In this document: in pieces, positions 8,887 through 18,540 of the stretch
How the letters are laid out: every line of letters starts with the position of its first letter
How positions within the stretch are numbered: position 1 is the first letter of the stretch
NCBI RefSeq assembly: GCF_010500895.1
Contig: NZ_JAAAWO010000001.1
Span: 607,245-671,244 of the forward strand
Direction of reading: 5' to 3'
DNA from: Alteromonas genovensis
GTDB lineage: Bacteria; Pseudomonadota; Gammaproteobacteria; Enterobacterales; Alteromonadaceae
DNA: 64,000 nt
The notes under the pieces: generated by a model
What the model was told of the DNA's origin: nothing
Seen by the model: the letters and a program-made list of their open reading frames with translations, nothing else
Database searches by the model: none
Translations under genes and position numbers: made by a program

Positions 8887-8927
8887 AAAAGGTGGGCGTT
8901 TCCGTTTACTTTAACGCCCACCTTTAG
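8885..8927. terminator. Strong hairpin after the sdhE-ygfX-MaoC operon
   Basis: Perfect 13-bp stem AAAGGTGGGCGTT / AACGCCCACCTTT with a 12-nt loop directly after the MaoC stop. Downstream T-run is only TTT, so termination may be partial; on the minus strand the A-run gives TTTTTT. Confidence 0.7.
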
Positions 8928-9051
8928 TGTTTAACATTACCACTGCGCACCTTATCTTGAGTAGAGTGCATCTATTACAAAGCATCGAGTACAGGGTATT
9001 AATCACAAGGCAAAGCTAGCGTGTTACATGTTAGCGTTTAACGTCTAGAGC

Positions 9052-10737
9052 TCAACGCATATCGCTGAAGCTTCCTTCAGTAATGAGTGCCCCAACGCTT
9101 TCCCCGGACAGCTGGTTATTAGGTACCAACACGGTGGGCTTAGTGTCACTTAGCTGTTCAGGATGGTCCAGATTGAAATGAAGGCCTCTACTTTCTTTTC
9201 TTTCCATGGCGCATCGCACAATGAGTTCTGCCACTGTGACCAAGTTTCTCAACTCAAGCAAGTTGTTGCTCACTCGGAAGTGGGAATAATATTCGGTAAT
9301 TTCCTGCTCTAACAACTTAATGCGTCGCATAGCACGTTCTAACCGTTTATCGGTTCGAACAATACCAACATAATCCCACATAAACAGTCTCAGCTCGTGC
9401 CAGTTGTGTTGAATAATAACTTCTTCGTCTGAGTTTGATACTTGGCTTTCATCCCAAGGGGCAATAGTTTCGTCATTATCTTTAGTGGGGAGACAGCTGA
9501 TAATATGCTCTGCTGCTGAACTGGCAAACACCACGCATTCCAGTAAAGAGTTTGACGCCATTCTATTAGCACCGTGCAAACCGGTATAGGCAACTTCGCC
9601 AATAGCGTAAACGTTGTTTAAATCGGTCTTTGCATTAAAGTCGGTGATCACACCACCACAGCTATAATGCGCTGCCGGTACCACCGGAATTGGCTCACGG
9701 GTGATATCGATACCCAAGGAGCGACATTTGCGATAGATGTTAGGGAAGTGTTTAACAATAAAATCGGCAGGTTTATGACTGATGTCTAAGTACATGCAAT
9801 CTGCGCCCAAGCGTTTCATTTCATAATCTATCGCTCTTGCAACCACATCACGGGGCGCAAGATCGCCACGCTCATCAAACTTCTGCATAAAGCGAGTGCC
9901 ATCAGCGTGACAAAGGTTAGCGCCTTCACCGCGTAATGCTTCTGTGATGAGAAAGTTTCGCGCCTGAGGATGAAATAGACAAGTAGGGTGGAACTGGTTA
10001 AATTCCATGTTTGCCACTCTACATCCGGCGCGCCAGGCCATTGCAATGCCGTCACCGCTCGATACATCTGGGTTTGATGTGTATTGATAAACTTTACTGC
10101 CGCCGCCGGTGGCTAAGGCAATAAACGGCGCGCGGATAACTTCAACGTGCTCTTGCTGACGGTTCCATACATACGCACCCACGCACTGATTTTTCTCGGT
10201 CTTCGATGGGATGAGGTCAATGGCATTATAGCGCTCGAAAAAATGGATGTTGGGGTGGGTGGATACCGCATCGTTGAGCGTAATTTGCAGCGCTTCACCG
10301 GTGGCATCCGCGGCATGCAATATTCTGCGATGACTATGACCGCCCTCTCGGGTCAGGTGAAATTTCTCTTCGCCAGATTCGCTTTTTTCTCTGTCAAACG
10401 GCACTCCGTAACTAATTAGCCATTCCAAAGCCGCTTTTGCCCGTTCGGTGGTAAAGCGAACTGCTGGCTCCTCACAAAGGCCGCCACCGGCCATTAGCGT
10501 GTCGCTGACGTGTGCATCGATTGAATCTTGTTCATCGAATACGGCAGCAATACCACCTTGGGCGTAACGTGTTGAGCCTTCATTTCGATCGCTTTTACTC
10601 AAAACAATAACTTGGCAATGGTCAGCGAGCCTCAACGCTAGGCTTAGCCCAGCTGCGCCGCTTCCGATAATTAACACATCACATCGATGTTCTATGGCAT
10701 TTGGTGTGGAAGTTAGTGAAGACGATCCAGATTTCAT
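9052..10737 (-). CDS. nadB: L-aspartate oxidase
   Basis: First enzyme of de novo NAD synthesis: oxidises L-aspartate to iminoaspartate with FAD, using O2 or fumarate. Features: N-terminal dinucleotide loop [15 protein letters not shown] near residues 20-35; [30 protein letters not shown] with active-site Arg/His; [13 protein letters not shown]; and the C-terminal helical domain. Length 561 is slightly above the E. coli enzyme. It lies divergent from rpoE, as in many gammaproteobacteria. nadA and nadC are not in the window. Confidence 0.96.
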   Translation of the reverse strand: MKSGSSSLTSTPNAIEHRCDVLIIGSGAAGLSLALRLADHCQVIVLSKSDRNEGSTRYAQGGIAAVFDEQDSIDAHVSDTLMAGGGLCEEPAVRFTTERAKAALEWLISYGVPFDREKSESGEEKFHLTREGGHSHRRILHAADATGEALQITLNDAVSTHPNIHFFERYNAIDLIPSKTEKNQCVGAYVWNRQQEHVEVIRAPFIALATGGGSKVYQYTSNPDVSSGDGIAMAWRAGCRVANMEFNQFHPTCLFHPQARNFLITEALRGEGANLCHADGTRFMQKFDERGDLAPRDVVARAIDYEMKRLGADCMYLDISHKPADFIVKHFPNIYRKCRSLGIDITREPIPVVPAAHYSCGGVITDFNAKTDLNNVYAIGEVAYTGLHGANRMASNSLLECVVFASSAAEHIISCLPTKDNDETIAPWDESQVSNSDEEVIIQHNWHELRLFMWDYVGIVRTDKRLERAMRRIKLLEQEITEYYSHFRVSNNLLELRNLVTVAELIVRCAMERKESRGLHFNLDHPEQLSDTKPTVLVPNNQLSGESVGALITEGSFSDMR

Positions 10738-10854
10738 GTATTTTTACATCAATATATACGAGCAAAGGTTCAGCAAGTCTAAAGGATGAGTGACAAAACA
10801 CAATAATTCTTAGGGCGTGAACATGGTATTATTTAAAATAATTAATGCTTTAAC

Positions 10855-10884
10855 AGAACTTTTTTAAATAGAACACGTCTATAA
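10855..10884 (+). promoter_or_regulatory. Sigma-E-type promoter of rpoE-rseABC
   Basis: GAACTT at 10856-10861, a 15-nt spacer, then GTCTATAA at 10877-10884. This matches the remembered sigma-E consensus (GGAACTT, about 15-16 nt, GTCTAA) at nearly all key positions and lies about 50 nt before the rpoE start. RpoE would drive its own operon, as in E. coli. Confidence 0.8.
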
Positions 10885-10934
10885 GCAGGCTTAATAGAGC
10901 TATTGTGGATATGAAGTAGGGAGTAATGGCTCGA

Positions 10935-11513
10935 ATGAGCGAGCAAGTAACCGACCAGCAACTGGTGGAAAGAGTACAACGTGGTGATAAAAATGCATTT
11001 AACTTGTTGGTAACCCGTTACCAGCACAAAGTTATGCACCTAGTGTCTCGATACGTTAAAAATTCAGGTGATGTTGCTGACGTAACTCAAGAAGCCTTTA
11101 TAAAAGCATATAGAGCGCTCCCCAATTTTCGCGGAGACAGTGCCTTTTACACCTGGCTTTATCGCATTGCGGTAAATAGCGCTAAAAACTATCTCGTTTC
11201 TCAAGGCCGAAAGCCCCCCGCAAGCGATGTGGATGCTGAAGAAGCCGACTACTATGAAGGTAGTGACGCGCTAAAAGAGCAATCGACTCCCGAAAGGAGC
11301 TTGCTCTCAGATGAGCTAGAGGAGACGTTATTTAAAGTGGTGGAAAAACTGCCTGATGATCTCCGTATGGCGATAACACTGCGTGAAATTGAAGGGTTAA
11401 GCTACGAAGAAATTGCCAGTGTAATGTCTTGTCCTGTAGGTACCGTGCGATCGCGTATATTCAGGGCGAGAGAAGCCATTGATAAAGTCATTCAGCCGCT
11501 GTTGGAAAATTAA
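10935..11513 (+). CDS. rpoE: RNA polymerase sigma-E factor
   Basis: Extracytoplasmic-function sigma factor controlling the envelope-stress regulon. Region 2 (DVTQEAFIKAYRALPNFRGDSAFYTW in overlapping parts) and region 4 (LREIEGLSYEEIASVM...GTVRSRIFRAREAI) are intact. The start at 10935 (MSEQVTDQQ) is chosen because AGGGAG at 10918-10923 is 11 nt before it but only 2 nt before the ATG at 10926. It is followed by rseA, rseB and rseC in the canonical order, and preceded by its own type of promoter. Distinct from the second ECF factor at 48916. Confidence 0.96.
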   Translation: MSEQVTDQQLVERVQRGDKNAFNLLVTRYQHKVMHLVSRYVKNSGDVADVTQEAFIKAYRALPNFRGDSAFYTWLYRIAVNSAKNYLVSQGRKPPASDVDAEEADYYEGSDALKEQSTPERSLLSDELEETLFKVVEKLPDDLRMAITLREIEGLSYEEIASVMSCPVGTVRSRIFRAREAIDKVIQPLLEN

Positions 11514-11526
11514 TTTAAATAAACTT

Positions 11527-11575
11527 CAAAAAAGATGAACTTTCTCTTTTTTGGGATGACTAACAGCTGTGTTAG
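11527..11575 (+). other. Two hairpins in the rpoE-rseA gap
   Basis: CAAAAAAGA / TCTTTTTTG (9 bp, 9-nt loop, 11527-11553) is followed by CTAACA / TGTTAG (6 bp, 4-nt loop, 11560-11575). The gap is 98 nt, unusually wide for an operon in which sigma factor and anti-sigma are often tightly coupled. The structures could limit read-through or shield the rseA start. Function inferred. Confidence 0.45.
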
Positions 11576-11611
11576 GGTAGTTAACGATCAAAACGATCTG
11601 GATATGAATAT

Positions 11612-12193
11612 ATGACGCAACAGCAAGAAAAATTGTCCGCATTCATGGATGGTGAAGCAGAAGACGATAAAATCATCGACGCTATCAAGCATGATGCAGA
11701 GCTTCAGGCTAAATGGCAGCGATACCATGTCATCCGTGGTACTATGCGCAAAGAAGCAAGCGTAGCGCCAGAAATGGATATTACGGCTAACATTGCTGCG
11801 GCCTTGGCAGACGAACCTGCGATTGTGGCACCAAAAGAGTCTCGCTGGCGCTCAATCCCAATCATTGGAAATGTGGTTCCATTTGCAACTCAATCTGGTC
11901 AGTTTGCCGTTGCAGCGTCGGTAGCTTTAGCCGTTATTCTAGGTGTTCAGCACCTGAACCAGCCAGCGCCTTCAGAGCCATTCATGACGGCACCCACTGC
12001 GGGTCCACAAGGTGGTTTAGCGCCGGTAAGTCTTGAGCAAACTCGGACGTTGCCACGCAACGACATGAATGAAGTGCTTGAGAAGAAGCGTAAAATTAAC
12101 GCGCTTATCGCCGACCATGAGCAACAAATAAAATTGAAACAGGTGCAGGCCGAAGAGGAAGAAAAAGCCTCTGACGATACTAATCGCCCATAG
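11612..12193 (+). CDS. rseA: Sigma-E anti-sigma factor RseA
   Basis: A 193-residue single-pass inner-membrane protein. The cytoplasmic N-terminal part (EKLSAFMDGE, QAKWQRYHVIRGTMR) is the RseA sigma-binding domain; a membrane helix spans about residues 97-114 (QFAVAASVALAVILGV), and the periplasmic C-terminal tail is about 75 residues with a charged end (KKRKINALIADHEQQIKLKQ). RseA holds RpoE until DegS and RseP cleave it. The periplasmic tail ends in RP rather than the C-terminal aromatic residues seen in outer-membrane-protein signals. Confidence 0.94.
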   Translation: MTQQQEKLSAFMDGEAEDDKIIDAIKHDAELQAKWQRYHVIRGTMRKEASVAPEMDITANIAAALADEPAIVAPKESRWRSIPIIGNVVPFATQSGQFAVAASVALAVILGVQHLNQPAPSEPFMTAPTAGPQGGLAPVSLEQTRTLPRNDMNEVLEKKRKINALIADHEQQIKLKQVQAEEEEKASDDTNRP

Positions 12194-12245
12194 GCGATTG
12201 CGGCAACGCCCCCATTTCAACTAGTATTTATTATTAGTAACTTCG

Positions 12246-12273
12246 CATACCAGCACTTGCACGTGCTGGTATG
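12246..12273 (+). other. Perfect hairpin between rseA and rseB
   Basis: CATACCAGCAC / GTGCTGGTATG forms an 11-bp perfect stem with a 6-nt loop. The tempting ATG at 12271 lies in its right arm, which argues that rseB starts further down. There is no T-run, so it may stabilise or process the mRNA rather than stop transcription. Confidence 0.75.
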
Positions 12274-12294
12274 TCTGTTTTAAAGGCAAGGAAA

Positions 12295-13395
12295 ATGCGC
12301 TGTAACCCATTTGTTCTCCTCATCACAGGGGCTTTATCAATTTTCACGCCTCTCTGTGTTCATGCGCAATCAAGCGATTCGTCTCTTCCAACTAGCCTTG
12401 AGTCAAATAGCCAAGCAAAAAACGCAACAGAAAGAGAGGCAAAAACAGATACAGTAAAACAAACAGAGCCGGCAGTAGAGAGAGAAACTAACGCACTGCA
12501 AACACCAGTACAGTGGTTACAACGTCTTCAATCACTCATCTCTTCTGCCAACTATCAGCTATCATTTGTTCAGACCACCGTTGGTAAAGAAACGGTGCCA
12601 TACCTATGGCGTCACGGCGTACTGGATGATGGCACTGAAGTAGAGCAGTTGAATTTGCAAAATGGACCAGGCCGCGAGCTTATCCGCGTTGATGGTATCG
12701 TGAGTGTGTTTGAGCCTGATACGCAGCCCTACAGCATTCGCTCTCGTTTTATCAATGGGCCCATTCCTAATATTCTTCTTCATAACCCACAGAAGCTGTT
12801 AGAAAGTTACGAATTTGTATTAGTCGGCCGGGCTAGAGTCGCTGGACGTTCTGCACAGCAAATTAGAATTGTGAGTAGGGACAACACTCGGTTTGGTTAC
12901 CAGCTTTGGCTTGATGAAGAGTCGGGCATGCTATTAAAGCTTAATATGCTGGATTTACAGGGCGCCTTACTGGAACAAATACAAATTAGCGCATTTTCTG
13001 TGATGGCATCGCCGTCTCCCTATTTTGCCCGAATTAATCCGTCGTCTTTGCCGGAGCCAATTATGATGGCAAGCAGTCAATCTCGCGCTCATGGATGGGA
13101 AGTTAACTACCTTCCTGTGGGCATGAAAGAGGTGAAACGAGATACACGACGACTAGCACTGACCGGTCAGGTGGTAGAGTATAAAATGTACAGTGATGGC
13201 TTGGTAGATGTGTCAGTGTATGTTCAACCTATTGAGGATGCACTGGGAGGCGATATCGCTTTGCGCAATGAGGTGAGTACGTTTCTTACGTTAAAAGCAG
13301 GTAAAGCACAGGTAACGGTGTTAGGTGAAATTCCACTTCAAACGGCAAAGGCGATTGCCACCTCAATTAGCGCGGTGAATAACAGCAATGATTGA
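12295..13395 (+). CDS. rseB: Sigma-E regulatory protein RseB
   Basis: Periplasmic protein that binds RseA and senses mislocalised lipopolysaccharide/lipoprotein. The start at 12295 gives a clean Sec signal peptide (MRCNPFVLLITGALSIF, cleavage after VHA) and has AAAGG at 12282-12286; the ATG at 12271 lies inside a hairpin. Core MucB/RseB features: WLQRLQSLISSANYQLSF, the large lipid-binding half-barrel, then LYSDG-like KMYSDGLVDVSVYV in the small domain. Between signal peptide and core is an extra low-complexity stretch of about 45 residues (SNSQAKNATERE...), rich in Lys/Glu/Thr. Stop overlaps rseC start by 8 nt. Confidence 0.93.
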   Translation: MRCNPFVLLITGALSIFTPLCVHAQSSDSSLPTSLESNSQAKNATEREAKTDTVKQTEPAVERETNALQTPVQWLQRLQSLISSANYQLSFVQTTVGKETVPYLWRHGVLDDGTEVEQLNLQNGPGRELIRVDGIVSVFEPDTQPYSIRSRFINGPIPNILLHNPQKLLESYEFVLVGRARVAGRSAQQIRIVSRDNTRFGYQLWLDEESGMLLKLNMLDLQGALLEQIQISAFSVMASPSPYFARINPSSLPEPIMMASSQSRAHGWEVNYLPVGMKEVKRDTRRLALTGQVVEYKMYSDGLVDVSVYVQPIEDALGGDIALRNEVSTFLTLKAGKAQVTVLGEIPLQTAKAIATSISAVNNSND

Positions 13396-13843
13396 GGAGT
13401 CTGCGACGGTGGTGGCGGTTGACGGTGATAGCGTCACGGTAGAGTCAGCAATAAAATCGACCTGTAGCAGTTGTCAGGCACAAAGTGACTGCGGTACGGG
13501 CGCCATTTCGCGCGCGCTCGCGCCGAAAATGCAGCGCTTAACATTGTCTACACCAATGACGGTTTCTGTTGGTCAAAGTGTCACTATTGGTGTGCCTGAG
13601 GCCGGCGTGCTAAGTGCCTCGGCATGGCTTTATCTTCTTCCTCTATTTATGTTTATCGGCTGCTTCTCGCTGGCCTCTTACTTTCTGCCTACGATTGGTC
13701 TAACTCATGAATTATGGGGAATACTCCCAAGCACTATTGCAACGGTGTTAGTGTATCGATACACGGCTAAGAAATTACAGCGGATAGAGTCTGCAAAGTA
13801 TCGACCTGTCCTGCTTAAAGCAGAACCTCTAGAACGTGTGTAA
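13388..13843 (+). CDS. rseC: SoxR-reducing / RseC family protein
   Basis: A 151-residue inner-membrane protein. The N-terminal cytoplasmic part carries the family cysteines C26-x2-C29-x5-C35 (TCSSCQAQSDCGTG), and two membrane helices follow (about residues 78-98 and 104-122). RseC is the last gene of the rpoE operon in many gammaproteobacteria and relates to RsxC-system SoxR reduction. Its start overlaps rseB. A weak hairpin (AGCCT-ATTTA-AGGCT) follows the stop before lepA. Confidence 0.92.
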   Translation: MIEESATVVAVDGDSVTVESAIKSTCSSCQAQSDCGTGAISRALAPKMQRLTLSTPMTVSVGQSVTIGVPEAGVLSASAWLYLLPLFMFIGCFSLASYFLPTIGLTHELWGILPSTIATVLVYRYTAKKLQRIESAKYRPVLLKAEPLERV

Positions 13844-13844
13844 A

Positions 13845-13868
13845 AAGCCTATTTAAGGCTGAATTTTA
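13845..13868 (+). terminator. Weak hairpin after rseC
   Basis: AGCCT / AGGCT 5-bp stem with a 5-nt loop, followed by GAATTTT. Probably an inefficient terminator separating rseC from lepA; the remaining 165 nt can hold a lepA promoter, but no convincing one is seen. Confidence 0.4.
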
Positions 13869-14033
13869 CTGTCTCGTCTCATGGCTTGTGCTGTTTAGCA
13901 AAATATACTCGCTGCTAATTCGCTTTTCCGCCCATAAATGGGTAAAATCCGCACGCGTCGCGTTTACGTCTTAACGTATAGCGCGCAGTATTTTTTCGTT
14001 TAATGAATTTTTCTGCAGGTAAATTCCAGCATT

Positions 14034-15830
14034 ATGCAACAATCGCACATTCGTAACTTCAGTATTATCGCCCATATCGACCACGGTAAATCGACATTGT
14101 CGGACCGTCTTATTCAACATTGTGGCGGGCTTTCAACTCGCGAAATGGCTGAGCAAGTTCTAGATTCCATGGATTTAGAAAAAGAGCGTGGAATTACAAT
14201 AAAAGCGCAGAGCGTAACGCTAGAGTACAGCGCCCAAAACGGTGAAACGTATCAGCTTAATTTCATCGATACACCAGGGCACGTTGACTTTACCTATGAA
14301 GTATCTCGCTCACTGGCTGCCTGTGAAGGTGCGCTACTGGTTGTTGATGCGGGGCAGGGCGTAGAAGCACAGACCCTAGCAAACTGCTACACCGCCATTG
14401 AGATGGATATGGAAGTGGTGCCTATCCTCAACAAAATAGACTTACCTCAAGCGGATCCAGACCGTGTGGCAGAAGAGATTGAAGACATTGTCGGTATTGA
14501 TGCACTAGAAGCGGTACGCTGTTCAGCGAAAACCGGCATTGGTATTGAAGACGTACTCGAAGTTATCGTCAATAAAATCCCACCTCCCGGTGGAGACAGA
14601 GAAGCGCCACTAAAAGCACTTATCATCGATTCATGGTTTGATAATTACCAAGGCGTTGTCTCATTGGTACGTATTGTTGAGGGGCAACTCAACAAGAAAG
14701 ACAAAATTCAAATTATGTCTAACGGCCAAAGCCATCAAGTGGATAAGATTGGTGTGTTTACACCTAAAGCTCTCGATACCGGTATTCTTCGTGCTGGTGA
14801 AGTGGGTTTCATTATTGCCGGCATTAAAGATATTCAGGGCGCGCCAGTGGGCGATACTATTACACTTGCAAAAGCACCTGCCACCGACATGCTGCCTGGA
14901 TTTAAAAAGATTAAGCCGCAAGTTTACGCGGGTATCTTCCCCATTAGTTCAGACGATTATGAAGACTTCCGCGATGCGCTGGCAAAGCTAAGCCTAAACG
15001 ACGCGTCTTTATTTTACGAGCCAGAGAGCTCTGCAGCGTTAGGCTTTGGTTTTAGAATCGGCTTTCTCGGCATGCTTCACATGGAAATTATCCAAGAGCG
15101 TCTTGAGCGAGAGTATGACCTTGGCCTGATTACCACAGCGCCAACGGTAATTTACCAAGTTGAGACCACCAAAGGCGAAATACTCACCGTTGATAGTCCA
15201 GCGAAATTACCACCAGTTAATGACATTGCAGAAATTCGCGAGCCCCTTGTTGAGGCCAATATTTTGGTGCCTCAAGAATACCTTGGTAACGTTATTACTT
15301 TGTGTGTTGAAAAGCGCGGTATGCAAACCAACATGACTTATCACGGTAAGCAGGTTGCTGTGACTTACGAACTGCCCATGGCAGAGGTAGTGCTTGATTT
15401 CTTCGACCGCTTGAAGTCGACAAGTCGAGGTTTCGCGTCACTCGATTACAACTTTAAACGCTTCCAAACTTCAGACATGGTGAGAGTGGATATTCTGATT
15501 AACGCTGAACGCGTTGATGCGCTAGCAGTAATCACCCACAGAGATAACTCGCAAGGTCGCGGTAGAGAACTCGTTGAGAAGTTGCGCGAGCTTATCCCGC
15601 GTCAAATGTTTGATATTGCTATTCAAGCGGCGATTGGTAACCATATTGTCGCTCGTAGTACGGTTAAACAGCTGCGCAAGAACGTTATTGCAAAATGTTA
15701 TGGCGGCGACGTTAGCCGTAAGAAAAAGCTACTGCAAAAGCAGAAAGAAGGTAAAAAGCGCATGAAGCAGATTGGTAACGTTGAACTGCCGCAAGATGCC
15801 TTCCTTGCCGTGTTGAAGGTAGGTAAATAA
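14034..15830 (+). CDS. lepA: Elongation factor 4 (LepA)
   Basis: A 598-residue translational GTPase, standard length. G-domain motifs: [11 protein letters not shown] (G1), RGITIKA (G2), DTPGHVDF (G3), NKIDLP (G4). The C-terminal LepA domain ends [19 protein letters not shown], which contacts the ribosome. EF4 acts in ribosome assembly and on stalled ribosomes. The stop TAA shares its last A with the ATG of lepB, so the two are translationally coupled, followed by rnc and era. Confidence 0.97.
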   Translation: MQQSHIRNFSIIAHIDHGKSTLSDRLIQHCGGLSTREMAEQVLDSMDLEKERGITIKAQSVTLEYSAQNGETYQLNFIDTPGHVDFTYEVSRSLAACEGALLVVDAGQGVEAQTLANCYTAIEMDMEVVPILNKIDLPQADPDRVAEEIEDIVGIDALEAVRCSAKTGIGIEDVLEVIVNKIPPPGGDREAPLKALIIDSWFDNYQGVVSLVRIVEGQLNKKDKIQIMSNGQSHQVDKIGVFTPKALDTGILRAGEVGFIIAGIKDIQGAPVGDTITLAKAPATDMLPGFKKIKPQVYAGIFPISSDDYEDFRDALAKLSLNDASLFYEPESSAALGFGFRIGFLGMLHMEIIQERLEREYDLGLITTAPTVIYQVETTKGEILTVDSPAKLPPVNDIAEIREPLVEANILVPQEYLGNVITLCVEKRGMQTNMTYHGKQVAVTYELPMAEVVLDFFDRLKSTSRGFASLDYNFKRFQTSDMVRVDILINAERVDALAVITHRDNSQGRGRELVEKLRELIPRQMFDIAIQAAIGNHIVARSTVKQLRKNVIAKCYGGDVSRKKKLLQKQKEGKKRMKQIGNVELPQDAFLAVLKVGK

Positions 15831-16732
15831 TGGCAAATTACTTCTCCCTGATCTTGGTTGCATTAACGCTGATCACAGGACTTATATGGTTAGTTGACAG
15901 TGTAGTGTTTGCACCAAAGCGCAAGGCGCGTTTACAGGCATCAGCAGTTGCCGAAAATGCCAGTTACGGTGAAGATCCGCAATTACCCTATCTTGTGGAT
16001 ACATCGCAGCAAATATTTCCGGTTATTGCCTTCGTATTAGTGTTGCGCTCATTTTTATATGAGCCATTTCAAATACCGTCTGGCTCAATGATGCCAACGC
16101 TCCTCGTTGGCGACTTTATATTGGTTGAAAAGTTTGCGTATGGTGTAAAAGACCCTGTATTTCGCAGTAAGCTGATTGAGACCGGAGCACCAGAGCGAGG
16201 CGATGTAGTTGTGTTTAAGTATCCAGAGGATACCGGCATCGATTACATTAAGCGCGTAATAGGCATGCCAGGCGATACTGTGGTTTATCAAAATAAGCAG
16301 GTGTACATAAAGCCTAAATGTGTCGAGAGTGAAAACTGTCCTGCACTTGAAGCCGTGCCTTTATCTTTCCAAGAGCGTGGTGAATTTGTTCAGGATATGG
16401 CGCAGCTAATGCGTTATACCGAATCGCTTGGCGACATAGAGCACGATATTTTACGCCATCCGCTGCGCGATATTTCTCCAGTAAATTTTTATACGCAACC
16501 GGGAACGCGCCGCAACGAATGGATTGTGCCTGAAAACAATTATTTTGTGTTAGGTGATAACCGCGATAACAGTCGTGATAGCCGTTTTTGGGGTTTCGTA
16601 CCCGATGATAACTTAGTCGGCAAAGCGGTAGCAATTTGGATTTCGTTTGAATTTGAACGTAAGCCACAAGACATGTTACCAACATGGATCCCAACAGGCG
16701 TTCGATTTGAGCGTACAGGTGGCATTCGTTAA
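15830..16732 (+). CDS. lepB: Signal peptidase I
   Basis: Inner-membrane leader peptidase. Two N-terminal membrane segments (about residues 5-24 and 61-78) precede the catalytic serine S86 in IPSGSMMPTL; the general-base lysine is K141 in DYIKRVIGMPGD; the box E motif GDNRDNSRDSR is near residue 241. A Cys pair (KCVESENCP) lies in the periplasmic domain, as in E. coli. Start overlaps lepA (TAATG) and its stop overlaps rnc in the same way. Confidence 0.97.
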   Translation: MANYFSLILVALTLITGLIWLVDSVVFAPKRKARLQASAVAENASYGEDPQLPYLVDTSQQIFPVIAFVLVLRSFLYEPFQIPSGSMMPTLLVGDFILVEKFAYGVKDPVFRSKLIETGAPERGDVVVFKYPEDTGIDYIKRVIGMPGDTVVYQNKQVYIKPKCVESENCPALEAVPLSFQERGEFVQDMAQLMRYTESLGDIEHDILRHPLRDISPVNFYTQPGTRRNEWIVPENNYFVLGDNRDNSRDSRFWGFVPDDNLVGKAVAIWISFEFERKPQDMLPTWIPTGVRFERTGGIR

Positions 16733-17412
16733 TGCAGGGAATAGATAAATATTGTCGTCTTTACAAGGCGATAGACTATACATTCAACAATATTGCTTTG
16801 CTCGATCAAGCTTTTACGCACAGAAGTGCGGCAAAACAGCACAATGAACGCCTAGAATTCTTAGGCGATGCCATACTGGGAATGATTATTGGCGAGACGC
16901 TATACAAGCGCTTTCCAGACGTGCCTGAAGGCAAGTTAACCCGTATGCGCTCAACGCTGGTGAAAGGCGATACGTTAGCCGAGCTAGCTCGTGAGGCAAG
17001 TATGGGTGAATTACTTCACTTAGGTCCCGGCGAGCTCAAAAGTGGCGGCCATCGTCGCAGCTCTATTTTAGCTGATGCGGTAGAAGCGTTGCTTGGTGCA
17101 ATTTATCTCGACTCCGGTATGGACGAGGTGCGCCACGTTATAGACAGGCTGTGGGAAACGCGCATAAATAAGTTAGACCCCCACGCGCACCCTAAAGACA
17201 ATAAAACACGTCTACAGGAGTTTTTACAGGGACGAAAATTGCCTCTGCCTACCTATGAGGTACTGTCGATTTCTGGGAAAGATCACGCGCAGGTTTTTCA
17301 AGTTAGCTGCACGGTTGAAAATTTACCTGAGCCTGTTAAAGCGTCAGGAAACAGCCGTCGCAAAGCTGAACAAGAAGCAGCTCGTCTAACGCTGGAGAAG
17401 CTCGATGACTAA
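16732..17412 (+). CDS. rnc: Ribonuclease III
   Basis: A 226-residue double-strand-specific RNase. The signature [18 protein letters not shown] is near residue 37-54; the second acidic cluster is [16 protein letters not shown]; a C-terminal dsRNA-binding domain (about 155-224) ends [20 protein letters not shown]. It processes rRNA and mRNAs. Translationally coupled to lepB upstream, and overlaps era by 8 nt downstream. Confidence 0.97.
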   Translation: MQGIDKYCRLYKAIDYTFNNIALLDQAFTHRSAAKQHNERLEFLGDAILGMIIGETLYKRFPDVPEGKLTRMRSTLVKGDTLAELAREASMGELLHLGPGELKSGGHRRSSILADAVEALLGAIYLDSGMDEVRHVIDRLWETRINKLDPHAHPKDNKTRLQEFLQGRKLPLPTYEVLSISGKDHAQVFQVSCTVENLPEPVKASGNSRRKAEQEAARLTLEKLDD

Positions 17413-18343
17413 CAATGACAATGAAATACATTATTCACAACCGCAGACACGCTGTGGTTTAGTGGCTATCGTTGGCCGCCCAAATGTGGGTAAATCTACT
17501 TTGCTCAACCGTTTGTTAGGGCAAAAAGTCAGCATTACCTCTAGAAAGCCGCAAACAACGCGACATCGCATACTAGGCATTGATACCGACGGCGAATATC
17601 AGGCCATATATGTTGATACGCCAGGGCTCCATCAAGATGAAAAGCGTGCCATTAACCGGTATATGAACCGGGCGGCCTCTAGCTCGTTAGCAGAAGTTGG
17701 CTTGATTCTTTTTGTGATTGAGGGCGATCGCTGGAACGCAGACGACGAAATGGTGCTGACAAAGGTAAAGCAATCAAAACTACCTTGTTACCTTATCGTC
17801 AATAAAATGGATAAAGTAGAGAACAGAGAAGGTTTTGTTACCCACCTTAGACAGCTTGGCGAGAAGCATACCTTCGAACATATCATCCCAATTAGCGCTA
17901 AGCAGGGCAAAATGGTGGATGATATTCGCGAGTTAGTTGCTAAGTCTCTTCCGCCGAGCGACTTCTTTTTCCCTGAAGATTATATTACTGATCGCTCTAG
18001 CCGTTTTATGGCCGCAGAGATTATTCGCGAAAAGCTTATGCGCTTTACTGGTGACGAGCTTCCATACTCGACGACGGTAGAAATTGAGCAGTTTAAAATG
18101 GCCGAAAATGGCGTGTACCGAATAAGTGGACTTATTTTGGTAGAACGCGAAACGCAAAAGCGCATGATTATCGGCAAAGGCGGTAAGCACCTTAAAACAA
18201 TAGGCGAGCATGCCCGTAAAGACATGGAAAACCTGTTCGACAACAAAGTGTTCCTAGAGCTTTGGGTAAAGGTAAAACAGGGTTGGGCTGACGATGAGCG
18301 AGCGCTACGCTCGCTTGGATACGGCGATGACAGCAACTTTTAA
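17405..18343 (+). CDS. era: GTPase Era
   Basis: A 312-residue ribosome-assembly GTPase binding the 3' end of 16S rRNA. G1 [11 protein letters not shown]3 DTPGL, G4 NKMDK, and the KH domain with [11 protein letters not shown] near residue 259. Start overlaps rnc. In E. coli and many relatives recO, pdxJ and acpS follow era in the same operon; here the next gene is pdxH after a gap with a repeat array. Confidence 0.97.
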   Translation: MTNNDNEIHYSQPQTRCGLVAIVGRPNVGKSTLLNRLLGQKVSITSRKPQTTRHRILGIDTDGEYQAIYVDTPGLHQDEKRAINRYMNRAASSSLAEVGLILFVIEGDRWNADDEMVLTKVKQSKLPCYLIVNKMDKVENREGFVTHLRQLGEKHTFEHIIPISAKQGKMVDDIRELVAKSLPPSDFFFPEDYITDRSSRFMAAEIIREKLMRFTGDELPYSTTVEIEQFKMAENGVYRISGLILVERETQKRMIIGKGGKHLKTIGEHARKDMENLFDNKVFLELWVKVKQGWADDERALRSLGYGDDSNF

Positions 18344-18450
18344 TACTCATTTACATGTCGTTGCAATTGGTGTGATCCCTTCCTGAGCGTTATTCGTTTT
18401 TAACGTCTTATTAGTATTTGTTTATGCGCAATGGTCTACCATGAAAGCAT

Positions 18451-18515
18451 GGCGCTTAATCAAGGGCTGCTCGTAATAAAGAGTCGCCCTTAGGAAAAAG
18501 TCGCTTTTAATGATG
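18451..18515. repeat. Degenerate 15-17-nt tandem array upstream of pdxH
   Basis: Units GGCGCTTAATCAAGG, GCTGCTCGTAATAAAGA, GTCGCCCTTAGGAAAAA, GTCGCTTTTAATGATG share a G(T/C)CGC-CTTAA-type head and an A-rich tail. It occupies the non-coding leader of pdxH and ends about 25 nt before the start codon. Confidence 0.65.
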
Positions 18516-18540
18516 TAGAAACATTGCGCAGGAGAAATTG

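Noticed and set aside
8926..9054. Repeat array seeded by the end of nadB
   Set aside because: CTAGACGTTAAACGC and TAACATGTAACACGC after the stop are weakly alike, but similarity to the gene end is too low to call by eye.
12271..12294. Upstream ATG for rseB
   Set aside because: Lies in the right arm of a perfect 11-bp hairpin and would put a basic extension before the signal peptide; the ATG at 12295 has AAAGG at good spacing.
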